The position numbers and the translations under genes were made by a program. Shown here in pieces: positions 10,426-23,600 of a stretch of 64,000 nucleotides of DNA. The stretch spans positions 4,071,096 through 4,135,095 of the forward strand of contig NC_087080.1 in the NCBI RefSeq assembly GCF_026151205.1, in the 5' to 3' direction. Position 1 is the first letter of the stretch, and each line of letters starts with the position of its first letter. The notes under the pieces were generated by a model that saw only the letters and a program-made list of their open reading frames with translations, ran no database searches and was not told the origin of the DNA. This DNA comes from Bolinopsis microptera (lineage: Eukaryota > Ctenophora > Tentaculata > Lobata > Bolinopsidae).

Positions 10426-10638
10426 CTAAGGGTTCCCCGTGTAATGGGGCAGGCTGTGAAAAAGCATCTCTGCAGGATGTCCGAGATGAACTGTTTTCGA
10501 CTGTTGAGAACTTCCGCTGTAGAACTGAATAGAACCAGTTGCAGTAGGGGTGTCAGTCAAACACTGCTGGCTACTAGATGATTGTAGAGCGTTCAGTCAC
10601 ACTTCAATAAAGAGTGTGGCAAAGCTAACCCGGTCCCC

Positions 10639-10880
10639 TGAAAAGTGGTTACTGGAGGAAGAAGTGCCAGGAATTCTCGCTATCAGTGTGTCCCCGTAGT
10701 CAGAGTTGACATCCCTAACACTGTCTTATCACGAGCCTGTGTCTAGCGTGTGTCAGCCCTAACGCATTAGCTGTCTTAACTGAAAAGACCTGAAAAGTGG
10801 TTACTGGAGGGAGAAGTGCCAAGACTACTCATTATCAGTGTGTCCTTGTAGTCAGGATGAGCGAATTGGGATCCCTAGCT
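10639..10880 (+). repeat. Imperfect tandem duplication
   Basis: Two copies, from about 10639 and 10790, both carry CTGAAAAGTGGTTACTGGAG, AGAAGTGCCA and ATCAGTGTGTCC in the same order. A further short repeat (GAAAGAGAAATTTCCTGGTG) occurs near 10917 and 11012. No function assigned. Confidence 0.6.
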
Positions 10881-11927
10881 CTGTGGTGGGTGACTTCGAT
10901 GGGACCTGAAAGCTGAAAGAGAATTTCCTGGTGATTTAATAGCTCTTAGAGCTATGTATCTGTGTCTAACGTATCGTCGTTTGTGTGTGTACTATCTTGT
11001 AACCTGATATCTGAAAGAGAAATTTCCTGGTGCTTGGTAGCGGTTAGTGTTGACTTCCTGGTTCCTATGGGAACTTTGAGTTGGCAAGTCCCAACCTTTG
11101 TACTCAACAAGAGAGCATACCACCCGTTAGTGCCAACCAGGCCACACCACGTGGAGGTTCGGAGAGGATTTCGTGACCCAATTTTTCGTAAGACCTATTA
11201 CTGTAAGCATATTTTTCAAAATTTGCAGGACTTTTACTTTGACCCTTAATTAAATTGGCACAACAAAATCTTTCTGAATTTATCATTTCACATTGCTAGA
11301 TTTCAATTCTGGAAGCAAATTTCCTGTAATTTGTTTCGAGAGAATGCAAAATGCACCCCTTTTTCGAACTACACTTATTTCGCAGGAGCTGCTTGCAGGC
11401 CCTAATATGCATTTAAGATCGTGTTATTTTAATCGTTCTTGAAACTGTGTTTGAAAATGATCTCTATTGCCAAATTGTTCAGCTAGGCCTTTTACACGTT
11501 TTGCTGTTTTTTAATTCAGGCTGTGGCCAAAGCGTGTGCTAAATTTGAAAAACTCTAAGATTTTGGCCCCCTCATGAAGAAAATAATTCCTACACCCCTG
11601 CGGCCGGACCCCAACCGCCAAACGGTTATTGCACCTTGCATACACCCCGACACCTTGCATACACCCCGATCACACACTTCAAATTCACATCATTATTCCT
11701 ATTTACCGCTGCATACCATGTATTTTATGTTCATTTCATGTATTCGTGACATTATCATGAATGTTGACATGAATATAATATTGTAATTACATTGAACAGT
11801 TATCTTTGCCTGAAAAAGAGCAGTTCCCCGTCCTTTTTACAGACTCATCATAACAATATTACGACGCATAAATAAATTTAGTGTCCGGAAATTACTTTAA
11901 TATAGAATGGGAGTGAGTATTACAAAC
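10881..11927. other. Unannotated intergenic sequence
   Basis: It contains short duplicated motifs (see the neighbouring repeat) and a repeated CACCTTGCATACACCCCGA near 11632-11668. I find no coding region. Downstream exons of the minus-strand gene at 12600 could lie here, but I could not identify them. Confidence 0.4.
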
Positions 11928-12600
11928 CTCGGGTTAGGTAACGAGTCAGAAAACTTTCCAAGGACCGTGAATCTTTTGTCTAATTCAGCCTGGAAGTTGG
12001 CGTACGGTGTGTTCAGTATTGTCGCGACTTTACAATCGTGGACCTTCCTCATGGTCGCGTGAAGCTTCTTCAGTTTTCTAAAGGTAAAAGATAAATGAAT
12101 AAAATCTGCCGAAATAATTATAGTTAGAGGATCAGCTGACAAATTTAAATGTTACATAGGAAAAATGTTACAGCACAAACAAACAAAGTCCGTAATTCGC
12201 TGATACGTGCTCTATGTTCAAACTCGCTCCCTTCTTAAACTTCTGACTTAGTCTACGGATATTGAACGAATTGTAACAAAAAGAATCAAAAATTCACGTG
12301 TAAAGTTACAAGTAATAATATATCTAATAGCTGGATAATATATTCAGCGACAATATTTATAAGGGAAACTGAAACTACATACTTGAATATGTTAGCTTTG
12401 CTGTTCAAAGATATCAAAAAGTCTGATTCGGCATAGACGGTAACGAGCTCCTCAGCTACTAGAGTCAGTACCCTGTTAATAGGCAGCCTGGGGTGTTGGT
12501 CACTTCTAAGCAGTAGCAACTGCAACACTCTCCTACTCCTAGTAGAAAGACTCGTCTGAGGTAACTCTAGTGGCTCTCCGACTAAGGACGAAAACTTCAT
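11928..12600 (-). CDS. Unrecognised gene, first two exons
   Basis: Exon 1 is 12600-12383 and begins at ATG (MKFSSLVGEPLELPQTSLST). It ends at a GTATGT donor. Exon 2 is 12077-11928, after a TTACCTTTAG acceptor. The junction restores a frame reading NIFKKLKKLHATMRKVHDCK. Exon 2 ends at an AG|GTTTGT donor, so the gene continues to lower coordinates, but no further exon could be found. The peptide is helical-looking, with a basic patch at the junction and no signal peptide or membrane segment. I recognise no family. The compatible splice phases and protein-like composition support a real gene. Confidence 0.5.
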
Positions 12601-13209
12601 TTTTGATTGAAATGTGACTAGCTAACTGTTATAATGAATTGAAAATGTAACGATTAAAATAACGCTTCCATTTCTTGCGTATTTTAGCAGCCTTTTTTAG
12701 CGTAATCTTAATTAAAACTGCTGCCATTGGTCGATTTCTTCTATCAATAGAATAAGCTGTTGCAATTGGACACAAATTGCTAACTAATGCACCCGACTAA
12801 CGCGTGTCTTACTCCGCAAAACCATCCAAAATCTATACAATAATCCTACCTAATCTTACACTCAGCTCTTATGGCTATTCTACACTCAGACTAGAACATT
12901 CTAAAAGATCGATTATTACGCTAAAACCCTGCTGTAAACAGCTTACCAGATTACACTAATATCATGTTTAAACTATCAAATGTACCTACTAGCTATGATG
13001 TTTTATCAGTTCTCATGAGCTTGGCAACAGTGTATGACTATGTGCACGTAGTCATATATGTGTGAAAAGATGCCGATAATACTTCCAGATTATTTCTCGA
13101 ATAAATTCATAAGTAACCTTATAAAATAAATCATTTCTATAATTACTCACGTTCAAGTTGCATGACCACTGACTAAAAATGTTCAATTAACTCCGATATT
13201 AGATTAACA

Positions 13210-13336
13210 TTATCTTTTACTTGAACAGTGACAAATTTTAATTTAATTTAAATTTATCACAGATCATAGTAACAGACTGAAGTGTAGCAAGTGTAAATCG
13301 AATTAAAATTTGTCACTGTTCAAGTAAAAGATAATG
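13210..13336. mobile_element. Small foldback element (MITE-like)
   Basis: Inverted arms of about 35 bp (CATTATCTTTTACTTGAACA and its complement, continuing to AATTTTAATT) flank about 55 bases of unrelated sequence. No clear target duplication was seen. Non-coding. Confidence 0.65.
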
Positions 13337-13446
13337 AGAACCAACCGTTGACCGTGCTTTGGATGACATGTGAACACTGAACCCTGCTTGATTCAGTGTC
13401 AAGGGCCGGTTCACATCATCGCAAGCAAATCTGTGTACTGTTATTA

Positions 13447-13668
13447 GGCAAGTTTCCATAAACGATATTTTATTATCGGCGCCAATAATCGCTTATTGGG
13501 CGCTTTCTCGGCGCTTTTTTTTTTAAAACCGTTTACAATCGATTTTTTTACGATTATAAACGGTTCAAAAAAAAATCGCTTGTAAACGGTTAAAAAAAAA
13601 GCGCCGAGAAAGCGCCCAATAAGCGATTATTGGCACCGATAATAAAATATCGTTTATGGAAACTTGCC
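13447..13668. mobile_element. Long palindromic MITE with 8-bp target duplication
   Basis: A 222-bp, nearly perfect palindrome. The left end reads GGCAAGTTTCCATAAACGAT and the right end is its complement. The arms continue through GCGCCAATAATCGCTTATTG and GCGCTTTCTCGGCGC to a short centre. TGTTATTA flanks both sides (13439-13446 and 13669-13676). An 8-bp duplication fits hAT or P superfamily mobilisation. The arms differ at only a few positions, so the insertion is young or the foldback is maintained. It lies about 150 bases upstream of the MFS gene start. Confidence 0.85.
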
Positions 13669-13710
13669 TGTTATTATGCAGTCATATGATCTGGTAACCA
13701 TCATAATTTT

Positions 13711-13778
13711 TTCACGAACACCTGTTCGCGAACAATTGTTCACGAATAACTGTTCACGAACAACTGTGCGCGAACAGG
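13711..13778 (+). promoter_or_regulatory. Five 14-bp palindromic repeats upstream of MFS gene
   Basis: Consecutive units TTCACGAACACCTG, TTCGCGAACAATTG, TTCACGAATAACTG, TTCACGAACAACTG and TGCGCGAACAGGAG repeat every 14 bases. Each has a near-palindromic core TTCRCGAA. They sit 40-107 bases before the ATG at 13818. Their position and dyad symmetry suggest binding sites for a dimeric factor, but a simple tandem repeat is also possible. Confidence 0.45.
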
Positions 13779-13817
13779 AGTCGGTCTATCTGGATACTGC
13801 CCTTCATAGTTCATAAG

Positions 13818-15243
13818 ATGGCGGACTCTGAAGATCTAACAATACAATCGGGAGATATATCGAGCAAAGAGGAGACACCTCTGATCGAACAACAGCAGTC
13901 TTGGACAAGAATGGACAAGCTCCTGTTGGTATTTTCCATAGTTATGAATCTGGGAGATGGTGTGGAAATTTATTTACCTGGTAAGTAAAATGCGTCATTT
14001 TATTTCAAATGTAATTTTGACGAACCTAACTTCAGTACTCACGAAAACTAATTTGTGGGCACCAAACAAGCTTGCGGGGTTGGTGAAATTGAACGTTTCG
14101 CCATTTATGGAGGCCGATTTCCGTGATTTTTGAATCCTCTTGTACGCAGCAACAAATATAATATATTACCTCATTATTATCATATTAGGATAATTCAGAG
14201 TTCCATTTTATTTCAGGTTTGGAACGCGAAAGTTAACCCTGTTCTCTCTTTATCTGAGTGTTATCAGTACAGTGGTCTGCGCTGTAGTGGCTGATTATGC
14301 AACACTCCTCCTTTCTAGAGCCCTCATTGGGTTTTGTGTTGGGCTCAACTTATGGATTCACAATGTTATAGTCACTGAGTTGGCCTCAAGTAAGGAGGTT
14401 CTGAGTAATATATCGTTGATAGGGAACACCATGTACACATTTGGGGGAGTCTGGGTACCAGTATTGGGATCCATACTGTTAGATGTGGTAGAATGGAGGG
14501 TGTTCATACTTCTCACATCATTACCTTTCTTCCTGCCACCAATTTTCATGCTTCATTTCTGTCTTGCAGATACAGTAGGTTCACAAATGCAAGAAAAACA
14601 GAATGAAGTACCGAAAGTTGAAACAGTGGCCGTGCCAAACCTTGTTGTCAGACTCACTAAACTTGGTTTGTATCGTGCAGTGCTCATGTTTCAAGGCTGG
14701 CTCACCATTCTCCTTGTCCCAGCCATGATTCAGCTGATCAATATAAGAAAAGCGGGACTGAAAAGTGACTGCCATGAGACTGCAACTCAGGGTATAAAAC
14801 TTCTGATACTGGCTCTTGTCACATTTGCAGCTATACCTGGAAAATTGTTCGGAGGTTTCCTCCATAAAAGAGTGTCTTTTCGCAAATCGCAGGTGGCAGT
14901 TGGGATCCTCAATGTGGGCATTTTTGCAGGGATGCTTATATTACAGGAAAACTTAGTGGTAGTTACTGTGACCAACTTCGTCGTCAAGTTCTAGTATGGC
15001 GTCAGCGGCATGGCTACCTATTACATTCTCATCGATAAAGAGTTCTTCGGAGAGTCCAAATATGCATCGGCCTCCGGTGTTGCGTATGGTATGGGCCTGG
15101 CGGGAGGAGTAGTTGGGACGGCCACAGTCGCTTTTGCACCGACATTACATGTTACAATCACTGCATTAGTCCTTAGTGCACTACAGATTCTGTTAGCGAT
15201 TTCCATGACAGAGGTTGGAAAAAGCGGTACGTCAGAAAGTTAG
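13818..15243 (+). pseudogene. SV2/SVOP-like MFS transporter, probably broken
   Basis: Exon 1 (13818-13980) starts MADSEDLTIQSGDISS and holds TM1 (DKLLLVFSIVMNLGDGVEIY), ending at a GTAAGT donor. A second exon opens at 14217 after TTTCAG with FGTRKLTLFS, matching the G.(D/R)RFGRRK loop that follows TM2. It continues through LLLSRALIGFCVGLNLW (TM4 motif) and further membrane segments. The exon phases do not join, and no exon carrying TM2 is visible. An in-frame TAG at 14992-14994 interrupts the frame, which then continues as YGVSGMATYYILIDKEFFGE to a stop at 15243. Known SVOP-type proteins are 12-TM vesicular or plasma-membrane transporters. Substrate unknown. It is a pseudogene unless the TAG is an error and the missing exon lies in a gap. 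Confidence 0.7.
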
Positions 15244-17336
15244 TCGATCTCCCGGGATGAAATTGAAACATACGAAGGATATGGTAAAATCATGAGACTC
15301 AATAACACTACACGAATCCACCAGAATTACGAAGGATATGGTACGAAATTCTGGAATTCTATATTGCTAATCGGCGAGGAAACTTTCTGGAAATATGCGA
15401 GTTGGTGGACTTATTACTACTCAAATGATAGTTTTTGTGAAAATTGGTTAATTAATTAATTTATTTTTGATTTTGAACAAGCATGACCGATCAAGAGTTG
15501 TCTAATTTGTTTGTAACGGTCGGGCGGGGACAGGGAGATATCTCCACATCATCAATTTAGGCAATGATAGTAGAAAAAGGTTAACTTTAGTAAAAGTCTC
15601 AAGTGTCCACTACTCTTGGTTTAGTGGAGGTACCACGTGATGCCCATATAGGGTTTAGGCGCATCGGATCTCACACCTCCGCTGGAAGATTTGCTACGCC
15701 AGAACTAAAGCTCGTAGAGACATGAGACCTCAACAAAATTTACTTTTTCCTACCATATACATTAGAGTAGCATAGTTTCAGAGCTGGGACAGTTCTAAAT
15801 TTATGAAAAACCGCCTACCTTTTTTTGATCTCCGTGATGTCCGAAGGCCGAAGCCTTAGTATTTGATTTGAACAGTCATTTTTCATTAATCTGTCCCAAA
15901 GTGTGATGAAATGAAGCCTCAGCACTTCGAAAGCCGTACAATGACAAGTTTTCCGGGTTAGCTTGATATGAAGCATTACTGCTCAAGTAGTATATCGTGA
16001 AGTAGCCCTTGTTCAGTGGTTGTATGTTGCTATTTTAGTAAATTTGGTTCACATTACATGATCTTGTGACTGTGTTGTTGTCCATATCAGAAACACGTCT
16101 TCTCAGTTCTCCAACACTATTAATTGTAAACAGCAGTGTTGGGATATGAAATTAATTCCATTGGTATTTTGAAGAGCTCATCGTCCTGCAGCCTCTATAT
16201 ATCGTCATTTTACTCGACTCTTTAAAATGGCGAGGTGCATAGCAGGTAAATAGGTCCAACCTCACCGCATCAGCTAGTGCATGGGGTTGACCTTGAGAAA
16301 AAACAGAATAATAGAGCTCAACTGATTGTTTCATTTCCATCTTCTGAATTGATTAAGCTATTCTGATTTCTAATTGACTATCAATTAACTCATTTGTCGA
16401 GCCTCTAAGCTGTCTTACAGCACTATAAATACATATGATTATATTTATATCACCATTCTTTAAGACTCTATATGTATGCAGATGCTTAGCCTAATAATAT
16501 TAAGACGCAATGAACCTACCGGACCACAATGTATGGGGACTTGCCACCCCTGGCAACATTAAAGTATATCGACTCTGTTACATCGTTTCCTCAAATTATT
16601 TGTTATAATTATATAGTAGTGTTGAAAGTATTAAAATATAATGGTTACGTTGTTGGTTACATCATATCTGAGGCACGATTTATCTAGTATAGTTGAGCAA
16701 TGCTAATCAAAATCGTATCACTATGCACGCTACTTCACCGAAAGTTATTACAGATTTCAGGCGACACTAACTGAAGTTCTCTAACATTTGGCTTCCGTCC
16801 AACTTCCACAAAACATCATTGCATGTCGTCCATTGTTAATGGACTGACATCCGTGAACTTTGCATGCAATACAGACAGTGACATTAATCAGTCCCCTTGT
16901 GGCTTGTGCTACTAGACGTGGTCTAGTGCCACGCGTGAGTATTTTGGATATGATACCCTTCTTTACTCTTTAGTTTATATTGCTAACCTATACGCCATAT
17001 TACGGTTAGAAACGCTAAACGGCCATAAGTTTTGGCCTTTACTTCTTCTGCAACTGATCAGAAATGTTGGGTCAAAGAAATAATGATATGAAAGTAGTCA
17101 TTTTGGAGAAAGTCGAACACTTTATCATTGGTAAAAGTTTGAAAGTTCTTTATATAATAACAATAATTAAATTTAGAAACATTGTGGACGTAAAGGCAAA
17201 TTGTGTTTGCATTTTGTGCTTGTAGGTTTACAACCTACCGACCCGGCGCAGTTGTGCTTGCAGTTGATCGGTAAGCTGCGTGCGATATTTTACGCCCACT
17301 GAGATATAATATGCGTTACTAAACATATTACATATG
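15244..17336. other. Non-coding stretch, no gene seen
   Basis: AT-rich, with only short chance frames. ACGAAGGATATGGTA occurs twice just after the MFS stop (15274 and 15329). Nothing else is supportable. Confidence 0.5.
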
Positions 17337-17650
17337 CAGGGTGGCCCAGAAGTAACTACCCACACGCAACCCTTTAATAACTCACGTAATTCGTATCAGA
17401 ATTGCTCACAAATTTCAAAAAATATAGATATGGGTCAAACTAAGATTTTCTAAAAATTTCGTAAAATTTCATCGATTACAGAGGGTGTGGCACGCCACTC
17501 CCTCTTTTTCACTATCATCACCATAACTTGAGGACACTTTGAGCTAAAAACTCCAAAGTTTCTAGACACATTTGGTTTGATAATTGAAGTGCTTTCCCGA
17601 GATTTCAAGTTGGTTGTTTACAACTAAGCCGAGTTATGACCATTTTAAGA
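17337..17650 (+). repeat. Second copy of CAGGGTGGCC repeat
   Basis: This is a diverged homologue of 2479-2795. It starts CAGGGTGGCCCAGAAG, continues with CTACCCACACGCAACCC and TAATAACTCACGTAATTCGT, and ends near GAGTTATGACCATTTTAAG. Unlike the first copy it is not flanked by Helitron sequence. Confidence 0.65.
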
Positions 17651-20600
17651 TCTGTATGATATCATTTTACTTTTAAAATAAACTTTGGATTTTGGGGATA
17701 CTATTTTTTACTGAAATTTAAGTACCGTGCAGTGCCAAGTTTTGAAAATTTATCTACAGTGAGCTTCTTCTCCTAGGGCGGGTTCGCCGGAAAACACTAA
17801 GAATCTGCAGTGCCGTTGAATTGTCACCAATGTTATAGTCACACTTTACACTTTGAAGAAGAAATGTCGGGACGCAAAAGTGGCACGAGTATCGGATGAA
17901 GTGTTAGACAGTGTTAGAAGTATGTTATTTTTAGAGATTTTTCTGGTGGGTTTTTTTCCAGAACAGATTGCCGACTATTTCAAAGCAAAATAGCTTTATT
18001 ATTTGTATGACGACGAAGGGAGAGGCCGCAGGAATGGAGCGTCAAGCGAAAACGTTTCATTAGTGCCGACTGCCGAACATTTTTGTTTGAAGGACGTATG
18101 TTTGAGAATACTCATCGGATTTGCTGTTTATATATTGCTCCTGGTTGTTGATAAATATTTGAAGCCAAGTTTATCGGATTAAAGTCCTTACTATTTTTGG
18201 CATTAATTTGCAACTATCGGTCTGTGTTTTGGTAATAGTATCTTGTGTTTTGGGAATATCACCCTACGACAAATAGAAATGAACTGATCGAATAAGCTCC
18301 ATTCACCAATGATCTGATTAAGCTCACATCCTGTTCCCAATAAACCTGGCTCTCTGCCATGTCCCTGGTTCCCATCTTTTACCGGACTACATTTTTCTCA
18401 TGTTCATTAAGTCATTATCATGATCCCCGCGATGTTAATATACCCGTCTCGATGACATTTCACCGCTGTTCTCCAATCTCCGCATTTCTTGTTCCTATAT
18501 CTCCGTATACTTGGCTCAATTAGTTTGTATTTGTATACTTGTACAATGTATGCTTGTACATTGTATAGGTACGTTTTATTGTGCACACTTTGAATCGTAC
18601 CTTGTTCTTTAGAAAGTACAACAAAAAGTGAGCTGTCCTCCGTACTTTAGTGCATTTTATAACTAAAACGAGTGGTTGCCACCGCACTCTCCTTACAGCA
18701 GCTGGGACTTGATCCTAGAAGAGGGCCCGGTGCAGGGAGGGGCTGGGGGGGGGGGGGCTTAGAGCTGGGCAGGGAAGGAGGTAAGAGGGGCTGAGAGGGG
18801 TAGAACTGGGAAGTGGCAGGTGGTGACAGACTATAATATGCCGCACCAATAAACAACACCACGTATTGAGTATTCTAAACCGTGTAGGTATATTTCTGAA
18901 GAATGAAAATTGCCCTCCAACTCATGTCTTCATGTAATTTACTATACTGGTGGTACTGGTACCTACTAATACCGACAGTATTCTAATATTCTAATACCCT
19001 AATAGCTCCACCGTATGTGGGTAGTACCTAATAACTCTACCGCTCTGTGACAGTGTTACCGTCTGGAGAGGAGGGACACTTTATTTAGGGGAGTCATAAA
19101 TTAAGCTCTCTTTAGTCTGTGCATGTTTTTGTGACGTCACTTTGGAGCAAATGGCGACAAATCCCCGTTCGATCAGTTTCGAAGTTTCTTGAGTCTCACT
19201 GATATTTCGTATCATTCAAAAGGTGTTTAGGTGCAATGTGCTTAGTAAAGATGTAACTTTCGGCACTTTATATTTCCTTGAGGATACATATTTCATTACA
19301 GTGTCGCAATGCTGGATGATGTAAGGTAATATTTATATCTCGATCCTTTAATGCCTCTTAGATTTTTAATGATGATGCCTGTGATAAGTTTGTGCTTACT
19401 TGCCCATCAAATTTAATTCTTCCTATTATCAGTCATCAGGTGGACCAACTTTCTATCTGCACAGTATTTTACTTTGTAACGTTTTTCCAATTCCCCTTTA
19501 AAGCTTATATTATGTATTATAGTTAATCGATAGCCGGGATATCAAAATATATGACAATTCAGACAAGTCCAATACTTCATGATTAAAGTGATGGAATACC
19601 GGCTATTTGCACAAGTCCGAAATAAGTTATCTTGTCCGGTTCATTTTTAGTTATAAGTGTGCCATGAGTGTTGTTGCTCAGATTCTTCAAACTATCTTCG
19701 GCATATGAGAAATTATCCTGAATTTAAAATAACTAATTAACTATCTCAGCTGCATTTCGCGCCATTTTTCATTCCCTGGTACTGAACATATGATATGAAG
19801 AATATTGATATATTATCTGGCCAAGGTCCTACACTGCAGTAGGGGTCTCATAACAAGTTTACCTAACTACCAATTACTGCTCCACTTTTACAGCACGTGC
19901 AATAAATCTGGTCCAATAGTTAGCTGCCGGCAATATCACGTGGTAGGTAGTTGTCTGTACTTCAAGATTTAATAAGTACTGTGGGGGTGGTGGGGGACCA
20001 GTTCACCGGTACTTTCACCTCGTACCATTGTTTTTGTCGTTTATCTGGACCGTATAATGGTATCTGTAGCCTCTGTAGTATATAGTGCACTGTCTCGGTT
20101 ATTATACTCCGCCTAATGGAACTCACTAAATGTCACTACTTAGATAATAGTAATGACTATTATTAAAACATTGGGCTTCATTATCATGGTGAGTATTGAT
20201 AAGCTTTCTCCATATGAATATACTTATCTTTTATTTTCCTCAATATCTCCAGTGTCCTTCCAATCAGCCTCGTGCCAGGCGGCTCAGCTCGAAGATTAAA
20301 TACGTCTTCCTTCACCCCTCACCCCGTAAACAAACTCCCAAAAATAAGGTGATTTGGTAAAACTTCTGCAGCTGATCAGCATGTAAACTGGTCGTGGCTA
20401 TCTAGCTGTACTCTCAATTTCAGAATATTCTGAAGTTCAAAGAACTTCTACTATAAGCCCGTTGACCGTGGTAGTTACCGTTTTCGGTATAATTGTACTC
20501 CCTTGTTGGGGACGAACTAATTCTGACTAAAGTTAGTGTCCATGTTTCAGAGCCACGTATGTATAGCATGATATGGACCGAAATAAACTCCACCATTAGT

Positions 20601-23600
20601 CGGCGGTAGCAACAAAGGAAATTACTCATCTTATTGGCACCCCTCCCTAGGTTATACTTCCGGGTCTTTATCTTTAGTGTCAGTAGCTTCTATTATTCCT
20701 TATCTTCTTGAGATCTAGATTAACCATCCTGAACTAAAACAACGGTAGTTATATCGAATTGTGATCTTGATTTATAAAGATTAAAGTGTGGCTAATGTTT
20801 TATAGACATCAACAGTTTAAACTTCAAAGAGTAATAACAACATGCGCTGTCAAAGCCCAAAATAATGGTTAATAATTTCCAAATCCTATTTAAAGATCAA
20901 CGAATTAAGCTTTTCTCACCTTCTCCAGTAACGTTAAATTACAGAGCGCAAAATCAATAATGTTCAGTAGATCTCTATGCTCTAATTTTGACCCATATAC
21001 TTTATGAACCGGACAGAATTAATTCGATCGTTTTAATTTCGACAACTTTCATCTGACAAAATATTTCATCGTCCGAGACTTCGTTGCATTGAGCAAAAAT
21101 AGTTTAGTACAGACCATTGAGTTTATCTTGCTGGTGAAGGTTCACTGGTAAATATTTACTGGTAACGGTTCACTGAAAATTTTCCCCCGTTCGAGACTCC
21201 CATAATATGATAAATAAATGTCAAATTGTTTATAATCGAGTTTAACGTTGCAACCATCTTAATTCCGCTTAACCAATTAGCACTGCTCCAAGTTTCTCCA
21301 AGTAAAAGCATTGTTGATAATAAACACCTCAACTTATTGTGAATTATTGAGTTAACTTCTATGGGAATATCCTGTAAGGGGAGTAGCTTTGTGTCTTTTC
21401 CAATTTATTGGCACCGACCTTCAAAGTGCTTTATCGACAGGTTTGCTGATTTTTTTCTGCCATTGCTAACTGCTAAGAGTAAGTAATTAGCATTCGACAT
21501 AATGCATCGCTATTTGCAGTACGTGGACCAGACACTCCCAACCTTCATAATTCAAATTACATATAATAGAGTTCCGTTTCCTTCAGAATAGTAATACGTT
21601 TGAGGAATACGTTAAACTTTTTGAATCTTGATAGCGGTAATCCAAATTTGGGCTATAAAATTAAACATCCGATGCGTTTTCTAACTTCTAAGTACCTGTA
21701 ATTTGAACTGGATTTGATCGTGCGACACATATATTACTATTTATAATTGAGGTTCATTTAGTTCCATCTCGTAAAGGTTCCATGACTAGTTCCCCTAACC
21801 TTGTGACTGTGACCACAAATACCAGGCCACTAATCCTAACAATGACCCTCACTATCAGTGACTGTCTATCACTATCGTACTCATGATACCCAGGTCCCAG
21901 GGGCCAGGACATCAAATGATGCAATCTCTATATTGATAACTTATAACTACCCGGAGGTCGTTCTGTACAACGATCTGGCATCGCTACAGAGCTTGGGTAC
22001 CACGATTTGGGTTGTTCCCTGCAAGTGCGGATTTATGATACCAAGTACTGAATTGTTCCTATTCTTCATTGTATGGGGAGTTGACCGTAGACCTAGATTA
22101 TCACGAACTGGGACCTCCTGGAACCCCCTAGTCCCATCAAGTGCCGGGGTAACAGTAAGTTGGACAGGAGATGGGCAGAGACCGCACAACTGTGTAAACT
22201 GTTTTAAGGATTGGGTATGTGACATGCACTAAATGAAGAGTTTATGTAGCAACTGGCAGTCCTTTGAACGCGTAAAACATGATCGGATTCAGGATTAAAA
22301 CCTACAGGCTACGACAGACATCTTTTCACTCGTTAATCGATTACGTTACGTGATCACCACTCAGCTACTGTCACGTGGTTGCGCGCGCGTTATACTTGCA
22401 CGTCTTAAATACTTTAATAAGATCGATGTCAAGATACGCTTCACACTTTTCCCGCCGCATCGTTTTTAGTTTAGTCTCACGTCCCTCCTCCCGACCTACC
22501 ATCTCTGTTCTCATACCTCATCGACTCACGACTGTTTATTAAACTATATCTTATGATTTCATGGCAGGAAATTTCACGATTTCGGCATATCGGTATATGT
22601 GCTCAGCGCCAGGAATAATAACGATATAATATAGATTGTTTCCTTTCTGAGTAATTATAGTAAATTGGCTTAGCTACTAAGTTTTCTTAAGTCGTCAAAT
22701 GTTTAAGGCCTAACTAGCAGTTTGACAGTTTGGCTAATTAAGAGATATGGCTGTTGCTAAATCTGCACCATTGTTCTCTTATTGTTTCCTGCTTTTTTCG
22801 GCGCTTCTATTATAGTAGATATTGTCATAATTTCGTAGTATGTAGTAATGCTTTGGTGAAAGTCTTATCCAAATTATTGTATGGACCACTCTGTTCAAAC
22901 CAGCGTTATTTTTATAATCTTGGTGTTACTGCTACTAGTAGGTTATTAGTAAATGTTGACAGCTGTTGAAAGTAATATCGAATTTTATTATGTTTCACTT
23001 TATACTCGTCCGAACTTCTCAGAGGGCACTTAATACTGTAACAACCTTTTTTCACGTGCCCGGGACACATCTGTTAAACTTGAATTAGCTTTACGGGGTT
23101 TAAGAAGTATTACTATTAGTAGCTTAGCGATTGGTCAACTCAGTAGTCAGTACTCGCTATGCAAGTACCCTATAAATTGATAATTATAAGTTAAAGTTAT
23201 TGCATTATATAGTCAGTCATACCTGGTCCAGCTCAGTTAAGTATATATTTACACTTCGCTGACCTGGTTTCTCAGAACCCCAATTAACTGCAGCTGGACA
23301 TGCTGATTTGCCCTGATGGTCCAATGCCCTTGCCTTTTAAATATCACTTTTCGCCATTCACTTTTTATGCTTCACCTAATTCAGATAATTGTCCGCCCGC
23401 GCTGAAAAATATTTTGCTGACACGGTGTTTTATTTTCCCGTTTAAGTGGACCACTGCACAGTGTTTGTTGCTGCCGACTCAGCACCTCAGGCAGCAATTC
23501 ATCTTGCTCTCTCCCGTGTGGTTAGATCAAACTGTAACATTGTAAAAGCTACGCTTCTGGCAGCGTTCCAGTAAATTCTTTAAAATAAAACTGGACTACT

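Noticed and set aside
18647-18862. Proline-rich minus-strand ORF
   Set aside because: Translation of a G-rich low-complexity tract; no other coding evidence.
21858-22232. 124-codon plus-strand ORF with an overlapping 92-codon minus-strand ORF
   Set aside because: Both frames are similarly open, there is no recognisable motif and no splice context; likely chance.
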